Notes under the pieces: generated by a model
Database searches by the model: none
The model's input: the letters and a program-made list of their open reading frames with translations, nothing else
Told to the model about the DNA's origin: nothing
Made by a program: the position numbers and the translations under genes
Shown here: positions 1-9,330 of the stretch, piece after piece
Position numbering within the stretch: the first letter of the stretch is position 1
Layout of the letters: each line of letters begins with the position of its first letter
From: Candidatus Lutacidiplasma silvani
GTDB taxonomy: Archaea; Thermoplasmatota; Thermoplasmata; Lutacidiplasmatales; UBA184
NCBI GenBank assembly: GCA_022750295.1
Contig: JAKIVZ010000004.1
Span: 58,609 to 122,608 of the forward strand
Reading direction: 5' to 3'
Length of the DNA: 64,000 nt

Positions 1-1799
1 TCACTGTAGTTGTTGTACAGCAGCTGGGTCATGTTCGCGTAGTAGCCCGTGAGCACGGACGGCGTGGAGTTGCTCGCGGCGAGGTAGGTGTCGTTGTCGA
101 CCGTCTGGTTCGAGTACCCGGCCATGCAGACGTTCGCGCTCCCGGAGGACACCGCATCGTTCTGCGTCCAGTCGTCGGGGGAGATGTAGTCGGACGTGTA
201 GAACTCCTGGCCGATCGGAAACGGTCCCCCGTTCTCCCCGGTCGCGCTCGCGCACTGCCCAGGCTGGCCGTTCGATCCTGGGTCGTACGCCTGCTCCTGG
301 TAGATTCCGTTGAGCCCCACCCCGACCGGGTTGATCGTGATGTTGATTGCCTTCAGGTCGGCGGCGATGAACTGGGTCGCGGTCGCCCAGTCGGTCCCCT
401 GATTGAGGTACATGTAGTTGCTGTCGATCGACGCGCACGCCCCGTTCGCGCAGGGAGAGTCCGCCATCTCCTGGTAGGCGAGCTTGAGGTTGTACTGCTC
501 GTACGGGTCCTGCGCCGTCACGTTGTTGTTATACGGGTAGCCCGGCGGAACCGGTCCGACCCACTGGCTCGCGTAGCCGCCGAACGCCTGCGAGATGATC
601 TGCTGGTAGTTGATCGCGTGCGCGATCGCCTCACGGACGGAGAGGTTGTTGAAGGGCTTGACCGAGGCGTTCAGGTAGATCCACCAGGACCCGCTCGTGG
701 CCCCGTAAATCAGCGGCAGCGGTTGGACCACGACATTCGAGTGGCCCATCAGTTCGTTGATGGTCGACGGCCCGGTGTAGGCGTACGACGCCTCCTGGGC
801 GGAGCCGCTCTCCAAATCGTTCGTCGTGACGTCGACAGCGTCCTGGAAGATCACTTGGACCGAGGTGTTCGCCGGCGCGAGATTGACGTTCCAAGGCTCC
901 GCGACGAACGGCGTCGCGCCCCAGTACTTCGAGTTCGGCGTGAGCGTGTACCCGCCCCCTCCTCCGGGCGAGTACGAGTTGAGGACGTACGGCCCGGTTC
1001 CCAACGTGTAGTCGGCGAGCGGGTCGGTGGTGACCGAGCCGACCAGCACGCCGCCGTGGGAACTGACGTAGTCCGGGTCGACGGCGTAGGAGTTCGGGGC
1101 CGAGAGCGAGGCGAGGAAGTACGTGTAGTTGCTCGCGAGGTAGCCGTAGCCGAGGTTCAGGCGGATCAGGAGCGGGCCGAGCACCTGGAACGACTGGTTC
1201 GGCTCCCCCATCATCGAGACCTCCGACGGGCTCGGGGAATCGAAGTCCCAGCTGTTCAGGTCGTTCGCGAGCGTCGTGTTCGCGGGCTGGAGGGTCGAGT
1301 TGTTCGAGTAGTACGACAGCGGGCTCGACGGGTCGAAGTTCGTCGAGTAGAAGTTCTGCTCGAGGATGAACTGAGGCCCCTGGATGAGCAGCAGGCTCCG
1401 GTACAGGCTGTACCACTGCACGTAGGCGTTGTACGGGTCGCCGTTCGAGAACGTGACGCCCGAGCGAAGCGTGAAGGTGTAGCTCGAGATGTTCGTCGCG
1501 GGGTTTTCCGACACCGTCCAGTTCTGCGCCAGCACTCCGGCAAAGGTCGTCACCGACGAACCGTTGTAGTTGACGAGGCCCTGGTAGACCTGCTGGACCG
1601 CGGCCCAACCCGGCGTGGTGAACGTGACGTCCGGGTCGAGGGAGTCCGGGGTCTCCGCCTGGTCGATGCAGATGTACGTCCGCTCGGAAGAGTTGCAGGT
1701 CGGGACCGACTTCTTCAGCAAGAAGTAGACGCCGATGCCGGCGATGACGAGAATCACGACGATGACGATGACGAGGATGTTGCGAGTGCGCGGGATCAC
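1..1799 (-). CDS. ABC transporter substrate-binding protein, family 5 (peptide/opine-type), C-terminus beyond window edge
   Basis: Manual reverse-complement translation from GTG at 1799 gives an open frame MIPRTRNILVIVIVVILVIAGIGVYFLLKK...DQAETPDSLDPDVTFTTPGWAAVQQVYQGLVNYNG...YTFTLRSGVTFSNGDPYNAY...; N-terminal TM/lipoprotein-like segment and SBP_bac_5-type motifs. Not listed in the supplied ORF track. Confidence 0.85.
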   Translation of the reverse strand, partial: MIPRTRNILVIVIVVILVIAGIGVYFLLKKSVPTCNSSERTYICIDQAETPDSLDPDVTFTTPGWAAVQQVYQGLVNYNGSSVTTFAGVLAQNWTVSENPATNISSYTFTLRSGVTFSNGDPYNAYVQWYSLYRSLLLIQGPQFILEQNFYSTNFDPSSPLSYYSNNSTLQPANTTLANDLNSWDFDSPSPSEVSMMGEPNQSFQVLGPLLIRLNLGYGYLASNYTYFLASLSAPNSYAVDPDYVSSHGGVLVGSVTTDPLADYTLGTGPYVLNSYSPGGGGGYTLTPNSKYWGATPFVAEPWNVNLAPANTSVQVIFQDAVDVTTNDLESGSAQEASYAYTGPSTINELMGHSNVVVQPLPLIYGATSGSWWIYLNASVKPFNNLSVREAIAHAINYQQIISQAFGGYASQWVGPVPPGYPYNNNVTAQDPYEQYNLKLAYQEMADSPCANGACASIDSNYMYLNQGTDWATATQFIAADLKAINITINPVGVGLNGIYQEQAYDPGSNGQPGQCASATGENGGPFPIGQEFYTSDYISPDDWTQNDAVSSGSANVCMAGYSNQTVDNDTYLAASNSTPSVLTGYYANMTQLLYNNYS

Positions 1800-1929
1800 A
1801 GAGGAGGCCCCCGAGAAGTCCGGACGCGGAGAGTCACTACCCCCTGTTAAACCCTGCCACGGCGAACCTCGGAGTCCCCCCGCGCCACCGTCTTGAGGGG
1901 GTCCCGGTTCGACCGGCCGGGAGCGGTCG

Positions 1930-3423
1930 ATGGCGGCGAAGATGCTGATCGCGGGCGAGTGGGTCGGCGCCGGTAGCGGGGCCACGGGACTCGTGGTGAG
2001 CCCGTTCGACGGACGGACGATCGCCGAGGTCCCCGTCGGCTCCCGGGAAGACGCCCGACGGGCGATCGACGCCGCGCGCGATGCGTTCGACAAGGGGCCG
2101 TGGCCCAAATTGCCCCCCCGGGCGCGCGGCGAGGTGTTCCTGAAGGCCGCGAAGCTCCTCGGGGACCGGCTCCCGGCGCTCGCCGAGCTCGAGAGCCACA
2201 ATCAGGGCAAGACGATCAAGCAGGCCGCCGACGCCGACCTCCCGTTCTCCATCGACAACCTGATCTTCTACGCAGGGGCGTGCCGGACCCTCGAGGCCCG
2301 GAACTCCGGCGAGTACACCGGGGACGGAACGACGATCTTCCGCCGCGAGCCTGTGGGCGTGGTCGCGTCGATCACTCCGTGGAACTATCCGCTGATGATG
2401 GCGGTCTGGAAGATCGCCCCGGCGCTCGTGACCGGCAACACCGTCGTCCTCAAGCCCGCGACGTGGACGCCGCTTACCACCCTCGAGCTCGGCCGAGCCT
2501 TCCAGGATGCCGGCCTTCCCGCCGGCGCGCTGAACATCGTGACCGGACCCGGGGGCGAGGTCGGAGACGAGCTCTCCCGCCACGGGTCGGTCGACCTCGT
2601 GTCGCTGACGGGCGACACCGCGACCGGCAAGAAGATCATGGAGGCGGCGAGCGGGACCGTGAAGCGGGTCCAGCTCGAGCTCGGAGGGAAGGCTCCGTTC
2701 GTCGTCTTCGCCGATGCCGACCTAAACGCGGCGGTCGAGGGGGCCGTGGTGGGGGGGTTCGTGAACGGTGGCCAGGACTGCACGGCGGCGACGCGGCTCA
2801 TCGTCCACGAGTCGATCCGGGACCCGTTCGTCACGAAGCTCGTCCAACGGCTCCAGACGTTCCGGATCGGCGACCCGCTGTCCCGGACCACCGACCTCGG
2901 CCCGCTCGTCCACCGGTCCCACCAGGTCCGGGTCCTCGGCTTGATCGAGGAGGCCAAGAACGAGGGGGCGAAGGTCCGACTCGGCGGCGGGGTCCCGTCC
3001 GGGCCGCTGGCCGGCGGCTCGTTCGTGGTCCCGACGGTCTTCGACGAAGTCCACGCCGACATGGAGATCGCGCAGCGCGAGGTGTTCGGCCCGGTCGTCG
3101 ACGTCCTCCAGTTCTCGACGTTCGACGAGGCGATCTGGACGGCGAACTCGGTCGCCTACGGCCTCGCCGGGAGCGTCTGGACGAGCGACGTCCGTACCGC
3201 GATGCGGGCGGCGAACGCGCTCCGGTTCGGCGACGTCTGGGTCAACGACCACCTCCCGCTCGGGTCGGAGACCCCGCACGGCGGGATGAAGCAGTCCGGG
3301 TTCGGCAAGGACCTCGGCGTCGACTCGCTCGCCGACTACACCGTGACGAAGAATATCTACATCGACCTCACCGGCCAAGCCCGGAAGAGCTGGCACTACA
3401 CGGTCTACGGCGACCCCGCCTAG
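1930..3423 (+). CDS. Aldehyde dehydrogenase family protein, gamma-aminobutyraldehyde/betaine aldehyde dehydrogenase-like
   Basis: ALDH motifs: VTPWNYPL-like SITPWNYPLMM, LELGGKAPFVVFADAD, NGGQDCTAATR catalytic Cys, EVFGPVV. Confidence 0.9.
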   Translation: MAAKMLIAGEWVGAGSGATGLVVSPFDGRTIAEVPVGSREDARRAIDAARDAFDKGPWPKLPPRARGEVFLKAAKLLGDRLPALAELESHNQGKTIKQAADADLPFSIDNLIFYAGACRTLEARNSGEYTGDGTTIFRREPVGVVASITPWNYPLMMAVWKIAPALVTGNTVVLKPATWTPLTTLELGRAFQDAGLPAGALNIVTGPGGEVGDELSRHGSVDLVSLTGDTATGKKIMEAASGTVKRVQLELGGKAPFVVFADADLNAAVEGAVVGGFVNGGQDCTAATRLIVHESIRDPFVTKLVQRLQTFRIGDPLSRTTDLGPLVHRSHQVRVLGLIEEAKNEGAKVRLGGGVPSGPLAGGSFVVPTVFDEVHADMEIAQREVFGPVVDVLQFSTFDEAIWTANSVAYGLAGSVWTSDVRTAMRAANALRFGDVWVNDHLPLGSETPHGGMKQSGFGKDLGVDSLADYTVTKNIYIDLTGQARKSWHYTVYGDPA

Positions 3424-3437
3424 GACCGGGGCACTCG

Positions 3438-4922
3438 ATGGCCGACGACGGGATTCCCGCGGACCGCCGCGCCGACCTCTGGGTCGGCGGCGTCTCGCGA
3501 CCCCCCTCTACCGGGGAATACCGTCCGGTCCTCGACCCGTCGACCGGGAGCGCCCTCGGCGACGTGGCGGTCGGGGGCTCCGACGACGCCCGCGCGGCGG
3601 TCGATTCGGCCGAATCGGTCCGCGAGCTGTGGGGCGAGACCCCCGGCCACCGCCGGGCCGCGATCCTCTACGACCTTGCGACCCGGCTCCGCAACGACCG
3701 CGAAACGATGGCCCAGCTCATCGCCCGCGAGGTCGGCAAGCCGATTGGGGACGCCCGGGTCGAGGCCGACCGGGCGGGCTGGGTCTTCGAGTTCGCGGCC
3801 GACGCGATCCGTCACCTGACCGGCGAAACGTTCCCGGCCGACGCCTACGCCCACCCTGCCGGAAACGAGAAGCGGTTCCTCTGGACGGTCCGGGAGCCGG
3901 TCGGTGTCGTCGTCGCCATCGGACCGTTCAACTTCCCCCTCAACCTCCTCAGTCACAAGGTCGCCCCGGCGCTCGCGGCCGGAAACCCGGTCGTGGCGAA
4001 GCCGACGAGCGCCGCGCCGTTCACGGCGCTCCGCCTCGCGCAGCACGCGGCGGCCGCCGGCGTACCGCCGGGGGTGTTCAACGTGGTTCTCGGACCGGGA
4101 GGAGACGTCGGGAACGCGCTCGTCGAGCATCCGTCGACCCGGCTGGTCACCTTCACTGGCTCGACGGAGGTCGGAAAGGGGATTGCCGAGCGGGCGGGAC
4201 GTCACATGAAGCGGGTCCTCCTCGAGCTCGGGGGCGCCGACCCGTTCGTCGTCCTCGAGGACGCCCCGATGGACGCGGTGGTGACGGCGGCGGTCCGGGG
4301 GGCATTCGGATACTCCGGGCAAGTCTGCACTGCGTCGAAGCGGCTCCTCGTCCAGGCGAGCGTCGCCGACCGGTTCGCGACCGAGTTCGCGGCCGCGGCG
4401 GGCGGGCTCAAGGTCGGTCCCGCGCTCGACGAGACAACGCAGCTCGGACCCGTGATCGACGCCGCCGCGCTCGACCGGATGGACCGCCTGGTGGAGGACG
4501 CGCGGGGCCACTCGGCCACCGTCCTGACCGGCGGAGCCCGTGTGGGCCCCGATGGCGGCGGATTCTACTTTTCGCCGACGGTGCTCGACCACGTCCCCGA
4601 GTCGGCGCGGGTCGCGCAGGACGAGCCGTTCGGGCCCGTCGTCCCGATCCTTCGGTTCGAGACGGACGAGGACGCGATCCGGATCGCGAATTCGACCCCG
4701 TACGGGTTGCAAGCCGCCGTGTACACGAACGACCTGCGGCGCGCGTTCCACCTCGCGAAGCGGATCCGCGCCGGCGGGGTCCACCTCAACGACCCGACGA
4801 ACCTCCGGTGGGACGCGCTCCCATTCGGGGGGGTGAAGGAGAGCGGGATCGGCCGGGAGGGGCTGCGGTACGCCATGGAAGAGATGACCGACGTCAAGCT
4901 GATCTCGGTCAACTTCGCCTGA
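3438..4922 (+). CDS. Aldehyde dehydrogenase family protein (succinate-semialdehyde/lactaldehyde dehydrogenase-like)
   Basis: In-frame ATG at 3438 (MADDGIPADRRADLWVGG); IGPFNFPLNL, LELGGADPFVVLEDAP, YSGQVCTASKR catalytic Cys. Confidence 0.9.
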   Translation: MADDGIPADRRADLWVGGVSRPPSTGEYRPVLDPSTGSALGDVAVGGSDDARAAVDSAESVRELWGETPGHRRAAILYDLATRLRNDRETMAQLIAREVGKPIGDARVEADRAGWVFEFAADAIRHLTGETFPADAYAHPAGNEKRFLWTVREPVGVVVAIGPFNFPLNLLSHKVAPALAAGNPVVAKPTSAAPFTALRLAQHAAAAGVPPGVFNVVLGPGGDVGNALVEHPSTRLVTFTGSTEVGKGIAERAGRHMKRVLLELGGADPFVVLEDAPMDAVVTAAVRGAFGYSGQVCTASKRLLVQASVADRFATEFAAAAGGLKVGPALDETTQLGPVIDAAALDRMDRLVEDARGHSATVLTGGARVGPDGGGFYFSPTVLDHVPESARVAQDEPFGPVVPILRFETDEDAIRIANSTPYGLQAAVYTNDLRRAFHLAKRIRAGGVHLNDPTNLRWDALPFGGVKESGIGREGLRYAMEEMTDVKLISVNFA

Positions 4923-5188
4923 TTCGACCCCCCGCGCCGAACGGGCGCTGGTCTCGTGCGCATCGTCCGACCGAGGTCCGGTCCGGGAGGGTCCGGGGCC
5001 ATAGAGGGAAATTCCCCCGGGACCTGGCGGCGCCGTGGGTTTCCCCCCCTTCGTCGAGTGGAGTGCCGGCGTCGGACCCGGGGCCGGGCCTGTCGGGTTC
5101 CGGGACGGGCGGTCGCGCCGCGACCGGTTCGACGTGCCTTCCCTCCCGGACGCGTAAACCGGGGGGCCCGACGATTCCGCACCGTCCG

Positions 5189-5860
5189 TTGCGCGGTCGG
5201 CGCGTCGAACTCCGCCCGCTCCGCCGGTCCGATGCCGACGGGCTCGACGCCCTCCTTCGGGACCGCCCGGCGACCCGATGGCTCCCGCCGAGGGTCCGGA
5301 CGGAGACCGGGGCACGGTTCGTTCGAAGGGTCCTGCGAGCCGACGGGCGCGGGGAGGGGGTCTCGTTCGCGATCTGTCCGATCCCCACGGACGAGGCGGT
5401 CGGCCAAATCCGGTTGTTCCACCGGTCCCCCGTGGAGCGGAGCGCGGAGGTCGGCTACTTCCTGCGACGGTCGAGCTGGGGGCAGGGGTTCGCCACCGAC
5501 GCCCTCCGGCTCGCCTGCCGGTACGGCTTCGGCGAGCTGGGCCTGCATCGGATCCAAGCGAAGGTGATCCCGGGCAACGAGGCGTCCCGCAAGGTCCTCG
5601 AGAACGTCGGGTTCGTCCTGGAGGGGACCCAGCGAAAATCGACCCGAATCGCGGGCCGGTGGCTCGACGTATGGGAGTTCGGGCTAGTGCGGGGCGAACT
5701 GCGGAGCCGCCGACCGGGAAACCGGAAGAAGATCGAGATGCGCCCCCGGCCCCGGGTGCATCGGCCCGGGGCGCGGGCCAGGACCCGAAGGTCCCGGTCG
5801 GACCGGCGCGCGCCGCTTCGGCCGCGGCCCGAAGGCCGCCCAGTGCACCCGCAGCGCTAG
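5189..5860 (+). CDS. GNAT family N-acetyltransferase (RimJ/RimL-like)
   Basis: VELRPLRRSDADGLDALL...EVGYFLRRSSWGQGFATDALRLACRYGFGELGLHRIQAKVIPGNEASRKVLENVGFVLEG. Start codon (TTG 5189) uncertain. Confidence 0.75.
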   Translation: MRGRRVELRPLRRSDADGLDALLRDRPATRWLPPRVRTETGARFVRRVLRADGRGEGVSFAICPIPTDEAVGQIRLFHRSPVERSAEVGYFLRRSSWGQGFATDALRLACRYGFGELGLHRIQAKVIPGNEASRKVLENVGFVLEGTQRKSTRIAGRWLDVWEFGLVRGELRSRRPGNRKKIEMRPRPRVHRPGARARTRRSRSDRRAPLRPRPEGRPVHPQR

Positions 5861-5957
5861 GTCCAGACCCAAGTCCGCGGCGCCAACCGCCCGCGGTGCC
5901 GACGAACTTGCGTCCACGAGGAAGAGGAGGACCCGGCCGTATTTGCCATCTTTCTGG

Positions 5958-6803
5958 TTAATTGTGTGAAATGTGGGAATTCGTGGGCGCTTCGACGGAG
6001 CCGAAGAGGGTGAGGGCGAGCCGTCCCTGCGGGGTGAGGCGGACCCGGCCCCGACCGCCCGTCGATTCGGCGGCGACGAATCCCCATTTCGTCTCGAGGG
6101 GCCCGAGCCGGATCCGAAGGCGGCTGTGCTGGGCCTGCGCGGTCGGCGCGGCCCCGTGCTCGGTGGGCCGGTCGAGGCCGAGCGCCCGGATGAGGTCCCG
6201 CTTGCGGAGGGTCCCGCCGGCCCGGTCGAGCGCCTCGAGGACCTCGACGAGCTCCGGGGTCGGCGCCCGGAGCTCGTAGACGGCGACCGGGTCGACCGAC
6301 CGGACCACGTCGTTGACGGGACGGACCTTCGGCGTCAGCCCGCTGTACCACGCGCGGGACACCTGGACGTAGTACGGCTCGCCGCGCCAGAGCATGCACG
6401 CGAGGGTGCCGGCGATCGCCGTGATCTTCGTCCCGGTGGAGACGTTCACCCGGATCGGGACGACGTCCGCGGCGTTCCGGTTGCCGCGGCGCTCCGAGGC
6501 GAACACCTGCCGGTAGACGGCGAGCGCCCCGAAGACGTCCCAGATCGGGGTCGGCACCAGGCGGACGTCGACGGGCCACCGGGCCGCGTGGAGCCGGCGC
6601 TCGACCTCCGCGAGGAAACCGGCGGCGGCGTCGTCCCCGTCCCGCGTGATCAGGTAGACCCGGTCCGCCCGGTCGGCCAGGACCGGCTCGACGACCCGCT
6701 CGACCTCGAAGCCGACCGGAGCGAGGTGGATCCGGGAGTGCGGGTCGCCGAGGCGAGGGCCGGCGGGCGAGGTGGACGAGGCCCGGCCGCGAGGGCCGGT
6801 CAC
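5958..6803 (-). CDS. CARF-like domain plus wHTH transcriptional regulator (HFX_2341/DUF6293-like)
   Basis: RIHLAPVGFEVERVVEPVLADRADRVYLIT...IRVNVSTGTKITAIAGTLACML resembles CARF-type core; C-terminal wHTH. GTG at 6803 overlaps the upstream stop (GTGA). Confidence 0.7.
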   Translation of the reverse strand: MTGPRGRASSTSPAGPRLGDPHSRIHLAPVGFEVERVVEPVLADRADRVYLITRDGDDAAAGFLAEVERRLHAARWPVDVRLVPTPIWDVFGALAVYRQVFASERRGNRNAADVVPIRVNVSTGTKITAIAGTLACMLWRGEPYYVQVSRAWYSGLTPKVRPVNDVVRSVDPVAVYELRAPTPELVEVLEALDRAGGTLRKRDLIRALGLDRPTEHGAAPTAQAQHSRLRIRLGPLETKWGFVAAESTGGRGRVRLTPQGRLALTLFGSVEAPTNSHISHN

Positions 6804-8296
6804 GGGAGAGTGCGACCCGGGGGCGGGGGTCCGGCGGGACCCGGCACGGACGGCGGCAGCGCGATCGACGGCACCGGGGCGGGCCGTGGCCCGCCGACCG
6901 GAGGCGCGAGCCGGGCGGGAACCGGGGGACCGGCGGAGAGGGCCGCGGACGCCTCGGCGAACCGGGCGAGGCCGCGCTCGAGGAGCTCGTCCTCGATCGT
7001 CAGCGGGGCCATGAACCGCAGGACGTGGTCGAACCCGCCGCACGTGTGCATCAGCACCCCGCGCTCGAACAGTTCGTGCCGCATCGCCTTCGCGCGGTCG
7101 GTCCATGGGGCCCTGTCGTGGGGGGAGCGGACGAATTCGACCCCGACCATGAACCCCCGGCCCCGGACGTCCCCGATCGACGGGTCGGTTGCCTGCACCG
7201 CCCGGAACCTCTCGAGGAGGTACCGGCCGCGGACGGCCGTGCGGGCGACAAGGTCGGTCGAGGCGAGGACACCGAGGACCGCGGTGCCCACGGCGAGGCC
7301 GAGCGGATTCCCCCGGTACGTCCCGAGGTGGAATCCGGGCGGGAGCGAGGGGACGAGGTCGTCGCGATACGCGACCATCGAGACCGGGATCCCCCCGCCG
7401 ATCGTCTTCGCAACGCACAGAATATCGGGGGTGACCCCGGCGTGGTCGACCGCCCACATCTTCCCGGTCCGGCCGAGGCCGGTCTGGACCTCGTCGGCGA
7501 TGAGGAGCAGGTCGTGGGAGTCGCAGAACTCCCGGAGGGCCGGGAGGAAATCGTCCGGCGGGACGACGTACCCTCCCTCGCCGAGGATCGGCTCGACGAG
7601 GACGCTCGACAGCTCGTCGACCCCGGAGTGCGGGTCGTTGGCGAGGTGCTCGAGGTACCGGATCGTCGCGTTCGTCAGGTCGCCGACCGGACCGAGGAGC
7701 GGCCGGTACGGATCGGGGAACGGCACGCGGACGATGTGGCCGCCGTGGAACGAGGTCGTGCGGTGGTACCGACGTCCGCTCGTCAGGTTCGCCGCGCCGC
7801 CGTGGACCCCGTGGTAGGCGCCGGAGAACGTCACCGTCCCGTGGCGACCCTTCGCGTGGTCGGCGAGGTTCACCGCCGTCTCGACCGCGTCGCCGCCGGT
7901 GACGGTGAACAGGACCCGGGCGTGGCCCCGCAGTCTCCCGGGAAGCGCATCGACGAACGCGCGGAGGAAGGCGATCCGGGCCTCGGTGGGGAGTTCGAGG
8001 GCGTGCCAGACCTTCCCCGACTGGTCGGCGAGCGCCGCGGCGAGCGCCGGGTGCCGGTGGCCGAGGTTGAGGACGGAGACCCCCGCGACCCAGTCGATGA
8101 ACCGGTTCCCGTCGACGTCCTCGACCGTCGAGCCCTGGGCGTTCGCGACGGCGATGGGGAAGTACTTCGCGTAGACGACGGCGTCGGTCTCCAGGCGGGC
8201 CTGCTCGGCGAGGAGCTCCCGCGACCGGGGCCCTGGCAGCGGGGTCCGGATCCGGGGGGCGTCCGGGTAGCTGAGCCACGTCTCGGTTGCGGTCAT
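6800..8296 (-). CDS. Class III PLP-dependent aminotransferase (4-aminobutyrate/acetylornithine-type)
   Basis: GGDAVETAVNLA, GAYHGVHGG, LLIADEVQTGLGRTGKMWAVDHAGVTPDILCVAKTIGGGIPVSM (PLP lysine). Confidence 0.9.
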   Translation of the reverse strand: MTATETWLSYPDAPRIRTPLPGPRSRELLAEQARLETDAVVYAKYFPIAVANAQGSTVEDVDGNRFIDWVAGVSVLNLGHRHPALAAALADQSGKVWHALELPTEARIAFLRAFVDALPGRLRGHARVLFTVTGGDAVETAVNLADHAKGRHGTVTFSGAYHGVHGGAANLTSGRRYHRTTSFHGGHIVRVPFPDPYRPLLGPVGDLTNATIRYLEHLANDPHSGVDELSSVLVEPILGEGGYVVPPDDFLPALREFCDSHDLLLIADEVQTGLGRTGKMWAVDHAGVTPDILCVAKTIGGGIPVSMVAYRDDLVPSLPPGFHLGTYRGNPLGLAVGTAVLGVLASTDLVARTAVRGRYLLERFRAVQATDPSIGDVRGRGFMVGVEFVRSPHDRAPWTDRAKAMRHELFERGVLMHTCGGFDHVLRFMAPLTIEDELLERGLARFAEASAALSAGPPVPARLAPPVGGPRPAPVPSIALPPSVPGPAGPPPPGRTLP

Positions 8297-8391
8297 CGGT
8301 CGCTCCGTCGAGATGGCGGTTGGACCGCATCGCGGGTTATCAACCCCTCGGGGCGCGAGACGGTTATCGGTCGCTCCCCGTTCCCGGCGGC

Positions 8392-9246
8392 GTGGGGAGG
8401 GGAACCCGGGTCGACGTCCACCTCCACCTCACGAGGTACTGGCGCGACCTACCGGGAACTGCCTACCGACCCGACCTCGACTACACCGTACGGGGACTCC
8501 TCGGCGAACTCGACGGGGCCGGGATCGGCTCCGGTCTCGCCATCCCGGTCCATCACGCCCCGGACGTGGGGGCCACGCTGGAGGAGGGACGGTCGCTCCG
8601 GACCGAGAGCGGCGGTCGCCTGCATCTCGTCTCCACGGTCGACCCCGGGATCGGCGATGAGGGAGTCGCCGCGGCGGTCGAACGGTGGGGACGAACGCCG
8701 GAACTGACCGCGATCAAGCTGTTCCCCGGCTACCTCCCGTTCTTCCCGCACGACCGTCGGCTCGACCCCGTCTACGAGTTCGCCGCGCACCGGAAGCTCC
8801 CCGTGATGTTCCACCAGGGGGACACGCTCGAGCGGAACGGCCGACTCAAGTTCGCCCGGCCGATCGACCTCGACGAGGTCGCCGTCCGGTGGCCGGACCT
8901 CCCGATCGTGATCTGCCACCTCGGCAACCCGTGGGTCGAGGAGACCGCCGAGCTCGTGTACAAGAACTCGAACGTCTGGACCGATTGCTCCGGGCTCCTC
9001 GCGCGGCCGACGGTCCCGTACTTCCGGGAGATGTTCGAGCGGGCCCGGAGCCGGCTCCACCAGTTGATCGTCACGGTCGGCGACGCCGACCGGGTCCTCT
9101 ACGGCTCCGACTGGCCCCTCGAGTCGATCGCAACGGCGGTCGAGCTCGTCGCGACGCTTCCGATCCCCGAGGACGACCGAGAACGAATCCTGGGCGGGAA
9201 CGCCCGCCGGCTCTTCCACCTCGACGCGTCGGGTCCGATTTCCTGA
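8392..9246 (+). CDS. Amidohydrolase family (amidohydrolase 2, TIM-barrel) protein
   Basis: VDVHLHLTRYW, HQGDTLERNGR, PIVICHLGNPWVEETAELVYKNSNVWTDCSGL, RVLYGSDWPLES. Confidence 0.8.
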   Translation: MGRGTRVDVHLHLTRYWRDLPGTAYRPDLDYTVRGLLGELDGAGIGSGLAIPVHHAPDVGATLEEGRSLRTESGGRLHLVSTVDPGIGDEGVAAAVERWGRTPELTAIKLFPGYLPFFPHDRRLDPVYEFAAHRKLPVMFHQGDTLERNGRLKFARPIDLDEVAVRWPDLPIVICHLGNPWVEETAELVYKNSNVWTDCSGLLARPTVPYFREMFERARSRLHQLIVTVGDADRVLYGSDWPLESIATAVELVATLPIPEDDRERILGGNARRLFHLDASGPIS

Positions 9247-9330
9247 CGGGACGGCCCGTTGCGTGAACCGCAACCGCCCGCCGACGCCCAACGTTGATAG
9301 GCCGTCTCGGCTCGGCCGGTTCGGGGTCCG

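Noticed and set aside
631-1608. Long antisense ORFs over the solute-binding protein (and similar long ORFs throughout, e.g. 2100-4922, 8449-11127, 35162-38317)
   Set aside because: Arg/Pro/Gly-rich low-complexity translations typical of shadow frames in high-GC DNA; the true frame has recognisable family motifs.
7189-7434. Arg-rich short plus-strand ORFs inside the aminotransferase gene
   Set aside because: Shadow ORFs with no domain signal and opposite to a strong CDS.
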